NCBI GenBank assembly: GCA_947631505.1
Contig: CANRLR010000020.1
Coordinates: 1 to 50,247, forward strand
DNA length: 50,247 nt
Source: an uncultured Lachnospiraceae bacterium
GTDB taxonomy: Bacteria > Bacillota > Clostridia > Lachnospirales > Lachnospiraceae
Direction: 5' to 3'
In this document: one piece after another, positions 1 through 10,058 of the stretch
Numbering within the stretch: the first letter of the stretch is position 1
How the letters are laid out: the number at the start of each line of letters is the position of its first letter
Notes under the pieces: model-generated
The model's database searches: none
What the model saw: only the letters and a program-made list of their open reading frames with translations
What the model was told of the DNA's origin: nothing
Position numbers and translations under genes: made by a program

Positions 1-1
1 C

Positions 2-3000
2 AATGTGAAATTTAGTTTTAATACGCAGGTCAGACAAGATACGACGCTCTATGCGTGGTGGATACCGAATAAATATAAAGTACAAACAGGGCTGTATCAG
101 CCCAACGGTAATGTTAATTATGGTGCAAACCACTACACCTACGGGGAGGGATATTCCCTGCCTACGCCTACGACGGAACTAAAAGGGTTTGTATTTGACG
201 GCTGGTATGAGACTCAATGGACAGGGAAGACCTATACCTCCATCGGGAAAACGGAGTATGGGGATAAGTTTTTTTGGGGACGGTTTAAGGATGTGCAGGC
301 ACCGACGGTTGCACTGGAAAGAATATCTGCGGCAGGTGGGAAGGTTGAGGACTGGTGGTCAGGCAACATCAACAGTGTATATATGTATCTGTCCCTGCAT
401 GATAATAAGAAGACGACGGAAATGGAAGCAGACCTGTATATGAAGTGGGATGACGGGGAGTTCAAACACTTAGGGAAATGCTTTCTAACGGATAGTCTCG
501 CGCAGAGAAAAAACGTGCTAATTTATAATTCTGACGAGGTTGGCACCTATCATAGCGTCTGGCCGGAGGGTGAGCATACCGTAACTTTTAAAGCCGTGGA
601 TGCGGCAGGCAACGAAGGGTTTAGTGAACCATCCATTGTCAAATTTGATAATAGTAAACCTGAGATTGGAAAAATTGACTATGGCACGGCGGGTACAGTG
701 ACCGCTGGCGGTACCACATATCTGTGTGGGAACAAAGAAGTTGTTCTTTCTGTTCCGATGTCAGATAGTGTCAGCGGCCTCCATACGATGAGATGGAGAC
801 AGAAAGAAGTGGGCACTGCAACAACAGGACTAAAGGAGATGGCGCTTTCCGGAAAAAAAGAGGAGACGGCGAAGCTCACATTTGGCACGGGCAGTAAGGT
901 GGCGATACAGGATGTTTACTGTCTGGATAAGGCAACGAATAGTCCGTGGACCAGAGATTATGCTACCATTGAGGTCGGCGGGAAGTCATACAATACCTAT
1001 AACCATTGGACAGGTATTATTGTAGAGGATACAGCGCCTGAAATCACCCTGACGGATGGCGACGGAAATCCGCTGTCCGAAGATTGGTATGAGAGTGCGC
1101 CGGCGTCCCTGAAAGCGACTGTGAAGGATGGCGGTGCGGACGGAACTGCCCTGACTTCGGGAATCAAGAGTATTACTTACACCATAAACGGCTATAGACA
1201 TTCGCCGAAAACCTTTAATACCCTGACAAGCGAAAGTGAGGCTGTGCATAGTACCTCTGGCTATACCGGTATCAAATACATTACGGTGACAGCCGAAGAT
1301 CATGCCGGAAATACCGCATCGACGTCTGTTGTGCTGAAAATCAAGGGACGGGAGTCAACACCTGTTGCGAAGCCGGATTATCCTGCGGATGAGCTGTATG
1401 GCCTTGCACCGAACTCGGAGTATAAGATTACGGTTCCCGCTCCCGGTGGAACTGTCCATACGGTAATGTCAGATAAAGACGGAAGAATCCCTTTTGTCCT
1501 TACAGGGGAAGAGGGCGGAACCGGCGATATGTGTGGTAAGGCGGTCTATATTTATAGGAGCGGATTTCGTGAGAATGGCGTAACCTATACACAGACTTCC
1601 AGTCCACAGTCTATTCGTATCGCAGATCGTCCGGCAAAAATAGCGCAAGAGAAGATAGATGTAGAGCCGGAACTTGCGGTGGACGCGGAGAACGCTATCA
1701 TTAATCTTTCAATTCAGGATGTAGAGGGAACGAAGGAGTACAGCATTGATGAAAAGGCGACATGGACAGATGTACCGGATAACAACGCGATTCAGAATGT
1801 AAAGCCGGGGAAAATTACCGTCCGCGTGAAGGCGACAGACACTGCGCCACATGGTTTGAGCAGTGAGCCGAAAACGATTGACGAAGGCTCCCGAAGTATT
1901 CATGCTGCTTTCAATCTGAATTATGAGAATGCTGCCGGTGCACCGGCCACGCTGGAAGGTCTGACGGGTAAATCTACTGTTGAAAAGCCTGCTGACCCTT
2001 CACGGCAGGGCTATGACTTTATCGGCTGGTACATGGAACCGGCCTGCGTGAACGAGTGGCGGTTTGAGGGAGATGAGACGCCCCATCAGGTAAAAGAGTG
2101 GAGAGAGGACGAAACCCAGACGACGTTTAACCCGCCGACTGTGGACGAAGCTCTTACGATAACCCTCTATGCGAAGTGGCGGGAGAATGTTCCTCCGACG
2201 CTTACGCCGAAGCTGACGACGACGGGTGGAAGCGGGACTGTAACAGAGGCGGAAGAGGAGAACTGGTACAGCAATCTCACTCTGACGGCGGATTATTCCG
2301 ATAATGTGGCAGTAACCAGATTGTCTGTCAGTGTAGATGGCGGGGAATATAAAGAGCTGGATATCGGGGAGTTAATACCTGATGCCCCCAGTAATCCGGC
2401 GAAATACCACTATATGTATCCCGTTTTAGAGGGTGTACATACCTATCGTTTTAAAGCATGGGATGCAGCCGGAAACGTGACGGAATCGGATGCTGTTACC
2501 GCAAAACTGGATACGGTGAACCCGGAGCTTGGTGAGGCGGATTTTTCGCAGGGCTGTCACAGCTTCTGGGACTGGATTGTGAAAAACGAGAGCTTGCAGA
2601 TTACGGTGCCGGTGAAGGATAAGTCTGCCGGAAGCGGTATCGAAATGAGCGGGATTGAAAGCGTGAAGTATGCACTTACACCTGCGGATAGTACGGAGCA
2701 GGCGGAACAGAGTGCAGAACTTTCCGACGATAATACGAAGGTGACGATTCAGATTGAACCGGACTTTAAGGGAACGATCCGGATTACTGCTTATGATAAC
2801 GCCGGTAATACGGCACAAAAGACCATCGGTGCGGATGGCAGCGGCATAAACGGCGTGATTGTGGAAAATAATGCACCTGTCGTTACGGTACTGGCAGACC
2901 GCGAGACCGGGGACGATTCCTCCACGAAGGCGGAAGATGCCGGAGTCGGGATTTCGACGGACTACTATAACACTGCGCCGAAACTGTATGTGGAGGTGAC

Positions 3001-6000
3001 GGACGATAAGGCGGCAGATAATAACGCTTTGATTACCTCCGGCTTACAATCTGTGACATGGAATATAAATGGCGGAATATACCGCGACGCTGGGGTGAAT
3101 TTTGAGAGCGGCACTGTCAAGACCGCACACAGCTTTACGATTTCTTCGCTGGAGGGCAGAACAGGAAAGGTAAGTGTGACGGTAAAGGCGGTAGATCAGG
3201 CAGGGAACGAGACGACGGTAACAAAAGCTGTTTATATCAAGACGAAGGAAAAACAGCCTGCGCCGAAGATTGATTACCGGGAGGAAATCCTGACAAATCT
3301 TGTGAAAAACGCGAAATATAAAGTGCTCGGTACGGAAGGAAATGAAGAGGAGATAACGGCGGACGGGGGCGGCCATATTAAGATTGCCGAGGAGTGGTTT
3401 GGCAGAGAGGTACAGATTTGTAAAGCAGGGACCAGCACGACGCTCGACAGTGCTAAGACAGACGTAAAGCCTGCGGCAAGGCCGGCACCGCCGAAAATAG
3501 AGGCGAAAAAGGCCGAGACCGTTAAGAGTCAGGAGGACGGCGTGATCGGTGCGTTAGACGACGCTTCGGACCTTGACTTAACGACATTAGAATACAGCGT
3601 GGATGATGGGAAAAGCTGGAAGCCGGTAACGGATGAAATGCTGACGGACGGAAAGATGCAAAACTGTGCTTCGGGCGCATGGCTCTTCCGCATACCTGTC
3701 TGCGACACCGCGCCCTACGGGGAGACGACGGAGGTCATTATCGGCGCAGGGAAGGCGCTTACCGTTTTGTTTGAGGAAAACGGCGGCAGTGAGGTTGCGG
3801 AGATGACAGGCCTGTGCTGGAATGATAAGCTGGCTAAGCCGCAAGATCCGGTGCGGCAGGGCTATGCCTTCGAGGGCTGGTATCAGGAAGCTGATTTTGA
3901 GAATATCTGGCATTTTAAGGGCGAAAATCCGGAGAATGTGATGGAGAACGACATAACACTCTATGCGAAGTGGCGGGATAATGCGGCTCCTGCGCTCAGT
4001 GCAGTGCTGACGAATCCAAGACGAAACGGCAGTGCGGACGGGGAACAGTGGTATAATAATTTATCCGCTGCCCTCACCTATTCGGATAATGAGAAAGTGG
4101 AGGCTCTCTATGTGGGCGTGGACTTAGACAGCGAGACGGAGAAAAAGGACAGCAGCTATACGCAGCTTTCTCTGGACAGTGCGGCGCAGGCCGGAAAGGG
4201 TGCGGACGGCAGCGTTCAGTACCGGATTTATGATAATGATTTAAAGGAAGGGGAACATACCTATACCTTCAAGGCGGTGGACGCAGCCGGAAATGAAACC
4301 ATGACAAGGCTCAACGCCAGACTGGACACTACTGCGCCCGCTATGGGCACGGCTTCCTATGAAAAAGATGCAGCAAACCTTTGGGACTGGATTATTAAAA
4401 AAGACAGCCTGATTATCACAGTACCCGTTACAGATAAAGGCAAGGATGGAAAGTCGGGAAGCGGCTTGGAGTCCGTGGATTATACTCTGACTACTGAGGA
4501 CGGCGGCACAGGTGATTCAGATGATTCCGGCAGTGGCACAGGCAGTTCGATCAGTGCTGCGTCCGTTGTTACCGGAACTGCCAAGGTGGAGAAGGTTAAG
4601 GACGGCGAATTTACAGCGACAATCACCGTTCCGGCTGATTTCAAAGGAAAGATCAAAGTGACGGCGAAGGACAAGGCCGATAATGCTTCGGCTGAGAAAA
4701 CCCTCGGAGTAGACGGTAACGGAAAGAACGGCGTAATCGTAGAGGGTAACGCGCCGGATATCCACTTCGGCATCGATGACGGTGAAGTGGCCCAGACCTA
4801 TTATGAGACTGCACCGCAGGTGGACGTATCTGTGGATGACACAGGCTGGACAGATCAGGAAGACCAGACAGAGCAGACAGGCAAGACGAAGGCCGTCGTC
4901 CTGACTACCGGAGGCATCGCTTCCGTGATCTGCGCTATTACAAACGGTTCCCAGACGGCATCCTATACTCCGGAGACAGATTATACGGCAGCTATGAAGG
5001 AAAGCGACAGCTTTACTATTCCGGCGGATAAGCTGTTTACCGGAATTAACACCATCACGGTGACGGTCAGGGACCATGCCGGAAATACGGCACAGAAACA
5101 GGTTCAGGTGAAGGTAAAGACGCCGGAGAATACGCCGGAGGCCACAATCAGTTACGTGGCGGAAACCTTAAACGGTCTTGAGCCGGATGCGGAATACCGG
5201 ATTGATGACGTGGGCATGAGAACGGATGCAAAGGGCAGCGTGCCTATAGAAGAGGGCTGGATTGGCAAAACCATTTCCGTGGTACGGATGGGCAGTGAGG
5301 AGAAAATGACGGAGAGTGCGCCCCAGAGCCTGCGCCTTCCGGCAAGGCCGGAGGCTCCCGCTGTTACTGTGGCAGATGAGACCTATCCCGATGCGGATGA
5401 TGGTGTACTGACAATGACAGAGAAGGATAAGGTGTACCAGTTTTCATTTGACGGCATCGCATGGAAGGATGCACAGACAGATGAGAATAAGCAGATAACG
5501 GGCCTTTTGGCGAAGGATTATTATGTGCGGGCAAGGGCAGTAGAGAATCAGAGCTTCCACAGCAAAGAGGTAAAGGTGTCTGTAGGCACCACGCCGCCTG
5601 TCCCTTACGAGAAGCCGGATGTGACGATTGATTACAGCAGGGAGACCCTTTCCGGACTCGTGCCGGATGCGGAGTATATCATAGAATACGACGGCAGTAC
5701 GGGCGAGCCGGACGCCGGTGAGGAGGAGGTTGTGGTCACTGTGATCCTGAAGGCGGATGAAAACGGAAATATCCATGTAGAGAAGGAATGGCTCGGACAG
5801 AAGGTTTCCGTCGTGCAGCATAGCAACGGCAAAGATAAATCAGACAGTGAGCCGCAGACCCTCGACATGCCGGTAAGGCCGGATGCACCGGAGCCTTCCG
5901 TGAAAAATGAGACCGGAATCAATAAAAAGGATGCAAAGCTGACCGGCTTGACGGCGGGTACCTCCTATGACATCTCGAAGGACGGTGGCAAAAGCTGGAC

Positions 6001-7297
6001 GAAGCAGACAGCGGATGCAGACGGTGAAATTAAGAACCTTGATGCGCCTGCGGAGTATGTCGTGCGTGTGGCGGCTACGGACAGCAGTTTCTGTGGATTT
6101 ACCAGCACTCCTGTGAAAGTGGACGGATATCATATTCCGCTAACTTTCATGGTAAACGGTGTGACCTGTACTACCTCATGGGCATACTACGGGAAAGGAC
6201 CGGAGAAGATACCGCCTGTGCCGGAGAAAGCGGATGCCGGAGACAGAATCTATATAGGCGAGTGGTGCATCGATGAGAACGGAACACCCGCAGACCTGAC
6301 AAACATCACAGAAGAAACAACGCTTTACGCCTGCTATACGTTGTGCTATAACATAATCCTGCAGGGCGGCGCGGGCTATACCCTGACGGCGCAGGAGGGA
6401 AGTGCAAGTCCCGTTAAGGAGGGCGGCAGCTTTACCTTTCAATTCACTTTAAGTGACGGTTATGAAAAGACAGGCAGTTTTGCCGTGAAGGTAAACGGTA
6501 AAGCTGTGGCACTGAAGGAGGATGGAACCTATACCATTGAGAACATTAAGCAGGACCATACCGTGACGGTGGAGGGTATCGCTCTGGTTGAGAAACCGTC
6601 AGGACCATCGGATGACCGGGATGATAATCCACCGGGCGCGACAACAGAGCCGGGGACGCCAACACCTGCATCAGGAGAATCCGGTCAGACAGGAAACAAG
6701 ATTGAGAAAAGGAAAGACCTGTCCATCCTGCTGGCAGCCGGAAAGCAGAAGGGCAGCAACGGCATTAAACTAACATGGTCAAAATGGAAAGAGGCGTCAG
6801 GTTATGAGGTGTACTGGTCCTATTGTGACGGCAAGAAGAATTATAAGAAATTAAAGACCGTGAAAGCGAAAGCAAAGCGCACCTATACGCATAACAAACG
6901 GAAAAAGAACCGTGCGTACAAATATTACATTGCCGCTTATAAAATGGTAAATGGGAAAAAGAAATATGTGGCAAAATCCCCGGTTATTCATGTGGCGATG
7001 AAATATGAAAAGCGCACGAATGCAAAGAAAATCACGCTGAATAAGGCAAAGGTGGTATTGTCTCTGACAAATAAGAAATACAAAAAGACATTTAAGATCA
7101 GGGCAAAGGTAAAGAAAGAAAACAGCAAAAAGAAACTCCTGACCCATGCCGCAGAGCTTCGTTATTATACGGATGATAAAAAGGTGGCAAAGGTAAGCAG
7201 GACCGGGAAGATTACCGCCAGAGGCAGGGGAAAATGTACGGTCTATGTCATAGCCATCAACGGCGTATGTAAGAAGATAACAGTAACAGTGAAATAA
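2..7297 (+). CDS. Giant modular surface protein with bacterial Ig-like and InlB B-type repeats (5' end outside the window)
   Basis: The frame is open from the first bases and begins inside an InlB/Listeria-Bacteroides repeat (it ends in TLYAWW), so the true start and any signal peptide lie upstream. About 2,430 residues are visible. Three large related modules occur at about 290-1890, 2190-3760 and 3980-5600. Each has an N-terminal aromatic motif (NWYSNL or QWYNNL type), an Ig-like strand with EGxHTYxFKAxDAAGN, an FWDWI/LWDWI motif in modules 2 and 3, and a closing NGVIVE segment. InlB-type repeats (GYxFxGWY...TLYAKW) sit between modules at about 1890-2180 and 3760-3975, and a divergent one at 6130-6340. 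A Pro/Thr-rich linker (6590-6720) leads to a Lys-rich FN3-like segment and a BIG2-like end. I see no LPXTG or C-terminal membrane anchor. The role is probably an extracellular adhesin or matrix protein. Base composition is richer in G+C than the capsule region. Confidence 0.8.
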   Translation, partial: NVKFSFNTQVRQDTTLYAWWIPNKYKVQTGLYQPNGNVNYGANHYTYGEGYSLPTPTTELKGFVFDGWYETQWTGKTYTSIGKTEYGDKFFWGRFKDVQAPTVALERISAAGGKVEDWWSGNINSVYMYLSLHDNKKTTEMEADLYMKWDDGEFKHLGKCFLTDSLAQRKNVLIYNSDEVGTYHSVWPEGEHTVTFKAVDAAGNEGFSEPSIVKFDNSKPEIGKIDYGTAGTVTAGGTTYLCGNKEVVLSVPMSDSVSGLHTMRWRQKEVGTATTGLKEMALSGKKEETAKLTFGTGSKVAIQDVYCLDKATNSPWTRDYATIEVGGKSYNTYNHWTGIIVEDTAPEITLTDGDGNPLSEDWYESAPASLKATVKDGGADGTALTSGIKSITYTINGYRHSPKTFNTLTSESEAVHSTSGYTGIKYITVTAEDHAGNTASTSVVLKIKGRESTPVAKPDYPADELYGLAPNSEYKITVPAPGGTVHTVMSDKDGRIPFVLTGEEGGTGDMCGKAVYIYRSGFRENGVTYTQTSSPQSIRIADRPAKIAQEKIDVEPELAVDAENAIINLSIQDVEGTKEYSIDEKATWTDVPDNNAIQNVKPGKITVRVKATDTAPHGLSSEPKTIDEGSRSIHAAFNLNYENAAGAPATLEGLTGKSTVEKPADPSRQGYDFIGWYMEPACVNEWRFEGDETPHQVKEWREDETQTTFNPPTVDEALTITLYAKWRENVPPTLTPKLTTTGGSGTVTEAEEENWYSNLTLTADYSDNVAVTRLSVSVDGGEYKELDIGELIPDAPSNPAKYHYMYPVLEGVHTYRFKAWDAAGNVTESDAVTAKLDTVNPELGEADFSQGCHSFWDWIVKNESLQITVPVKDKSAGSGIEMSGIESVKYALTPADSTEQAEQSAELSDDNTKVTIQIEPDFKGTIRITAYDNAGNTAQKTIGADGSGINGVIVENNAPVVTVLADRETGDDSSTKAEDAGVGISTDYYNTAPKLYVEVTDDKAADNNALITSGLQSVTWNINGGIYRDAGVNFESGTVKTAHSFTISSLEGRTGKVSVTVKAVDQAGNETTVTKAVYIKTKEKQPAPKIDYREEILTNLVKNAKYKVLGTEGNEEEITADGGGHIKIAEEWFGREVQICKAGTSTTLDSAKTDVKPAARPAPPKIEAKKAETVKSQEDGVIGALDDASDLDLTTLEYSVDDGKSWKPVTDEMLTDGKMQNCASGAWLFRIPVCDTAPYGETTEVIIGAGKALTVLFEENGGSEVAEMTGLCWNDKLAKPQDPVRQGYAFEGWYQEADFENIWHFKGENPENVMENDITLYAKWRDNAAPALSAVLTNPRRNGSADGEQWYNNLSAALTYSDNEKVEALYVGVDLDSETEKKDSSYTQLSLDSAAQAGKGADGSVQYRIYDNDLKEGEHTYTFKAVDAAGNETMTRLNARLDTTAPAMGTASYEKDAANLWDWIIKKDSLIITVPVTDKGKDGKSGSGLESVDYTLTTEDGGTGDSDDSGSGTGSSISAASVVTGTAKVEKVKDGEFTATITVPADFKGKIKVTAKDKADNASAEKTLGVDGNGKNGVIVEGNAPDIHFGIDDGEVAQTYYETAPQVDVSVDDTGWTDQEDQTEQTGKTKAVVLTTGGIASVICAITNGSQTASYTPETDYTAAMKESDSFTIPADKLFTGINTITVTVRDHAGNTAQKQVQVKVKTPENTPEATISYVAETLNGLEPDAEYRIDDVGMRTDAKGSVPIEEGWIGKTISVVRMGSEEKMTESAPQSLRLPARPEAPAVTVADETYPDADDGVLTMTEKDKVYQFSFDGIAWKDAQTDENKQITGLLAKDYYVRARAVENQSFHSKEVKVSVGTTPPVPYEKPDVTIDYSRETLSGLVPDAEYIIEYDGSTGEPDAGEEEVVVTVILKADENGNIHVEKEWLGQKVSVVQHSNGKDKSDSEPQTLDMPVRPDAPEPSVKNETGINKKDAKLTGLTAGTSYDISKDGGKSWTKQTADADGEIKNLDAPAEYVVRVAATDSSFCGFTSTPVKVDGYHIPLTFMVNGVTCTTSWAYYGKGPEKIPPVPEKADAGDRIYIGEWCIDENGTPADLTNITEETTLYACYTLCYNIILQGGAGYTLTAQEGSASPVKEGGSFTFQFTLSDGYEKTGSFAVKVNGKAVALKEDGTYTIENIKQDHTVTVEGIALVEKPSGPSDDRDDNPPGATTEPGTPTPASGESGQTGNKIEKRKDLSILLAAGKQKGSNGIKLTWSKWKEASGYEVYWSYCDGKKNYKKLKTVKAKAKRTYTHNKRKKNRAYKYYIAAYKMVNGKKKYVAKSPVIHVAMKYEKRTNAKKITLNKAKVVLSLTNKKYKKTFKIRAKVKKENSKKKLLTHAAELRYYTDDKKVAKVSRTGKITARGRGKCTVYVIAINGVCKKITVTVK

Positions 7298-7360
7298 CAA
7301 GCCCGACATTCCCGGAGTTTGTTAACTGTATAGGAAAGAGACGGCAAAGCAAATGGTACG

Positions 7361-7414
7361 AACCGGCCTCCAAAAGTTAGACCTAAAAACTAGCGATTAG
7401 GAGGTCGGTTTTTT
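7361..7414 (+). terminator. Hairpin with T-run downstream of the giant surface protein gene
   Basis: Arms AACCGGCCTCC (7361-7371) and GGAGGTCGGTT (7400-7410) pair over 11 bp with one G-U, and TTTT follows. It lies 63 bases after the stop of the giant gene. It originated in the IS end but would serve as a rho-independent terminator. Confidence 0.5.
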
Positions 7415-7468
7415 ATGGCAAAATATAGTTTTGAATTTAAAAAGAATATGTTCTTAGGCATGAGGTGA
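7415..7468 (+). pseudogene. Truncated IS3-family OrfA (first 17 codons)
   Basis: ATG at 7415 directly follows the IS hairpin. It reads MAKYSFEFKKNMFLGMR and then TGA. The first ten residues match the usual OrfA opening, after which the similarity is lost. The DNA after about 7445 is unrelated to a transposase as far as I can read it. Confidence 0.5.
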
Positions 7469-7526
7469 TTGCCATAGGAATTAAGATGTGGCCGAATAAA
7501 ATTAAACCATAAATAAGTCAAGACAT

Positions 7527-7557
7527 TGTAAAATAGAATTGATATACTGATTTTACA
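7527..7557. promoter_or_regulatory. Inverted repeat around a possible -10 box upstream of the AraC-type regulator
   Basis: TGTAAAAT (7527-7534) and ATTTTACA (7550-7557) form a perfect 8-bp inverted repeat with a 15-base centre. A TATACT (7543-7548) lies in that centre. The position, 25 bases before the regulator's start, suits an operator for autoregulation. No convincing -35 box was found. Confidence 0.35.
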
Positions 7558-7581
7558 TCGCGATGGAAAGAAGGTATAGAA

Positions 7582-9048
7582 ATGGGTTATTCAACTATGG
7601 CACATGCTCTGATTGCTTATGTGGAAGGACATCTTGGAAACCTTGATATGAAAAAAATGGCAGAAAGGTTCGGCTATTCAGAAAGCTATCTCCGGGAGCT
7701 GTTTAAAAAAAATATGGATATGCCGATTATGCAGTATTACAAAAGGAGAAAAATAGTTGTATCGGCATCAGAACTATTACACTCGGATAAAAAGATAATT
7801 GATATTGCTTTGGAAAGCGGGTTTTCGAATCATGAATCATATACAAGGTCTTTTCAGAAAATTTTTAATATGACACCGTCCCAATTTCGTATTGACAGGC
7901 CTTTGCTTGGAAGAAAGCAGTTGGATATGGGTGTGTTTGGTTTGGAGTATCCCACCAGCAAAGAAAAAAGGAGTGATGGTTTGATGATGAAACAGGATGA
8001 AGAAAATACTATATTGTATGATATCCGAAAAATTGAACAGGGAGCATATGGGAGCAATACCATGTTTCCAATTTGCGTGAAAGCAGTATCGGAGTATCTG
8101 GGAGATGATGTTTCTTATGCATATATTATGGCAGCAACCGGAGCAGCATTCCGTTTGGTATGGAATCAAGCAACATGGGATTTGAGCAATATTGATATAT
8201 ACCATGCTTTAAGAGAATCCAATGATATTTATCAATATGGTGCGAGAGCACTGGGAAGAGAGTTTTCATTCTTAGGCAGAAAGGAAGAAACGACGAAGGA
8301 AGAATTTGCAGGCTATATGAAATCGACTATTTCAAAAGGATATCCGGTTATTGCATTGGGGATAATCGGTCCGCCAGAGCCATGTATTGTAGCCGGTTTT
8401 GAATCGGATGGGGATGTTGTTATGGGATGGAATTTCTTTCAGAATGATCCTGAATTTTCTTCCAAGGCCAGTACGATGGATAATGGATATTTCAGGTGCA
8501 GTACATGGTGGGAAAATACGGATACGCAGGCGGCAATGTGCATTGGTGCTTTGTCTGCTGCTCCATCCTATAGTGATAAGGAAATTATAAAAATGGCAAT
8601 AGATATTATGCGGGCAAGGGAAGAAAAAACATATGCAAAGGGAATTCAGGCATATGAAGCATGGAAAAATATGTTGTTGGATGAAAAGTGGTTTGAAAAT
8701 AATGCTGCTTTCAATCATCTGTTTTCAAAAATGCTTGTTCAAAATGATGCAATGACATGTATAGGTGATGGAAGAAAATGGGCTGCAAAGTATTTTGAAG
8801 AACTCTCTGTAAAGTATGCAAAACAAGAGGAAGCTATGTGTTTGAATATAGCAGAACATTTTAACAAGGTAAGTAATATTGCCGGAGAAATGATGTCTAT
8901 CATAGGAGATTGGAGCGATACAGAAAAAATGGTACTGAACTTTGTGAACCGCCCGAACAGAGAACAACTTGCCAATATGATTGTTTCTGCTGCGTCGGAG
9001 GATACTATGGCATTTGAACAGATGAAACTGTTTTATAACTGTATTTAA
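7582..9048 (+). CDS. AraC-family transcriptional regulator with a large C-terminal domain
   Basis: The protein has 488 residues. An AraC/XylS double helix-turn-helix sits at the N-terminus (about residues 8-105): KKMAERFGYSESYLRELFKK is the first recognition helix, and GFSNHESYTRSFQKIF followed by MTPSQFR is the classical second one. The remaining 380 residues contain a region (about 150-320) with alternating strands, GYPVIALG and WNFFQ. It reminds me of the BtrH/C39-like papain-fold domains that often follow a DNA-binding domain in Firmicutes, but I cannot confirm catalytic residues. The ATG follows AAGAAGG with good spacing. An N-terminal DNA-binding domain with a C-terminal sensor is the reverse of the usual AraC order. 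A terminator follows, so the gene is probably monocistronic. Confidence 0.75.
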   Translation: MGYSTMAHALIAYVEGHLGNLDMKKMAERFGYSESYLRELFKKNMDMPIMQYYKRRKIVVSASELLHSDKKIIDIALESGFSNHESYTRSFQKIFNMTPSQFRIDRPLLGRKQLDMGVFGLEYPTSKEKRSDGLMMKQDEENTILYDIRKIEQGAYGSNTMFPICVKAVSEYLGDDVSYAYIMAATGAAFRLVWNQATWDLSNIDIYHALRESNDIYQYGARALGREFSFLGRKEETTKEEFAGYMKSTISKGYPVIALGIIGPPEPCIVAGFESDGDVVMGWNFFQNDPEFSSKASTMDNGYFRCSTWWENTDTQAAMCIGALSAAPSYSDKEIIKMAIDIMRAREEKTYAKGIQAYEAWKNMLLDEKWFENNAAFNHLFSKMLVQNDAMTCIGDGRKWAAKYFEELSVKYAKQEEAMCLNIAEHFNKVSNIAGEMMSIIGDWSDTEKMVLNFVNRPNREQLANMIVSAASEDTMAFEQMKLFYNCI

Positions 9049-9070
9049 GCGGTTGAAGTTTTATTGATGT

Positions 9071-9112
9071 AAAAAATATGAGCTGACATTAATTGCTGGC
9101 TCATATTTTTTT
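9071..9112 (+). terminator. Rho-independent terminator after the AraC-type regulator
   Basis: AAAAAATATGAGC (9071-9083) pairs with GCTCATATTTTTT (9099-9111) over 13 bp, and the 3' arm ends in a T-run. It lies 22 bases after the stop codon. Confidence 0.85.
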
Positions 9113-9206
9113 ATAATAATGTGTGAGGTGGCATGCAATATTTAGATATGTTATACTAGCCCATAAAGAGGTTTGTATACAAGCAAAAGGATAGGAGAAA
9201 AACAGT

Positions 9207-9911
9207 ATGAAAACAAATGAAAAATATTTGCAGGACTTAAAGCAATGGCTTGAGGATACATCGGCTTCTCCCTTGGAGGAGATGTCTGACTTTTTTTCAA
9301 AGCGATTGGATGATTATGAGGAACATATGTCGATTTGGGAAAAATCATATGAGATATTTGCTGAATCATTACCTTCAGAATGTCATAAAATTTTAGATTT
9401 GGGGTGTGGAACTGGTTTGGAACTGGATAAGATTTTGCAAAAAAATCCGGACATAGATGTGACAGGCGTAGATTTATGTCAAAGTATGTTGGATAAACTG
9501 CTGGAAAAGCATTCGGATATTCATCTTACCGCAGTATGTCAGGATTATTTCCAATACGATTTTGGTTATAGTAAGTGGGACGCTGTAATTTCTTTTGAAA
9601 GCCTGCATCATTTCCTGCCGGAGCGTAAAAAAGAACTGTACCAAAAAGTCTGTAATGGTCTGAAAGATGGCGGCGTTTTCATTTTGGGGGATTATATTGC
9701 CTGTTGTCATGAGGAAGAAGAACTTTTGCACAGCGTATACCTGAAGAGGAGGAAGCAGTCTGCAATACCAGATAATTGTTTCGTTCATTTTGATATTCCG
9801 TTGACCTTGGAACATGAAAGGGAACTATTGCAAAACGTCGGGCTTGTAGTTGAAAAAGTATTAGAAAACCCTGACGGTGCAACAATTATTACAGCTAGAA
9901 AAGGAGGCTGA
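9207..9911 (+). CDS. Class I SAM-dependent methyltransferase
   Basis: The protein has 234 residues and is cytosolic, with no signal or membrane segment. Motif I of Rossmann-fold methyltransferases is clear (KILDLGCGTGLELDKIL, about residues 60-76). It is followed by the acidic end of strand 2 (VTGVDLCQSML) and motif IV/post-I (WDAVISFESLHHF, with the H-H-F seen in UbiE/COQ5-type small-molecule methyltransferases). The substrate cannot be deduced. The start has AGGAG about 11 bases upstream. It precedes a GNAT acetyltransferase on the same strand, but that gene has its own promoter, so co-transcription is not required. Confidence 0.8.
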   Translation: MKTNEKYLQDLKQWLEDTSASPLEEMSDFFSKRLDDYEEHMSIWEKSYEIFAESLPSECHKILDLGCGTGLELDKILQKNPDIDVTGVDLCQSMLDKLLEKHSDIHLTAVCQDYFQYDFGYSKWDAVISFESLHHFLPERKKELYQKVCNGLKDGGVFILGDYIACCHEEEELLHSVYLKRRKQSAIPDNCFVHFDIPLTLEHERELLQNVGLVVEKVLENPDGATIITARKGG

Positions 9912-10029
9912 TTTACTATCTCCTACTTGTGCAATAATTTATGTGGGGGATAAAATTAGAAATATACGAAAGAATATGATTGACATAGGCAATAGCAAAG
10001 CATATCGGAACATTTGGGAGAGGGGACAA

Positions 10030-10058
10030 TTGAAAATTTTCATGCTTTTGTGTATAAT
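10030..10058 (+). promoter_or_regulatory. SigA-type promoter for the GNAT gene
   Basis: TTGAAA (10030-10035), a 17-base spacer and TATAAT (10053-10058). It lies 44 bases before the start chosen for the acetyltransferase and supports the short version of that gene. Confidence 0.7.

Larger units (their letters stand above)
7361..7468 (+). mobile_element. Remnant of an IS3-family insertion sequence (left end only)
   Basis: The block starts with AACCGGCCTCCAAAAGTTAG, contains the GGAGGTCGGTTTTTT hairpin and continues into ATG-GCA-AAA-TAT, encoding MAKYSFEFKK. That is the typical beginning of an IS3/IS150-type OrfA in clostridia. The frame stops after 17 codons and I see no DDE transposase in the following 100 bases, so only the left end remains. 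It lies between the giant surface protein gene and the AraC regulator, a likely recombination junction. The family assignment comes from recalled similarity of the end and N-terminus, not from a search. Confidence 0.6.

Noticed and set aside
4517-5077. Open frame on the minus strand inside the giant surface protein gene
   Set aside because: It has no recognisable domain or ribosome site. Long antisense frames are expected opposite a repetitive, moderately GC-rich gene.
7361-7468. Complete insertion sequence
   Set aside because: Only the left end and 17 codons remain; no second end or DDE motif is found in the neighbouring bases.
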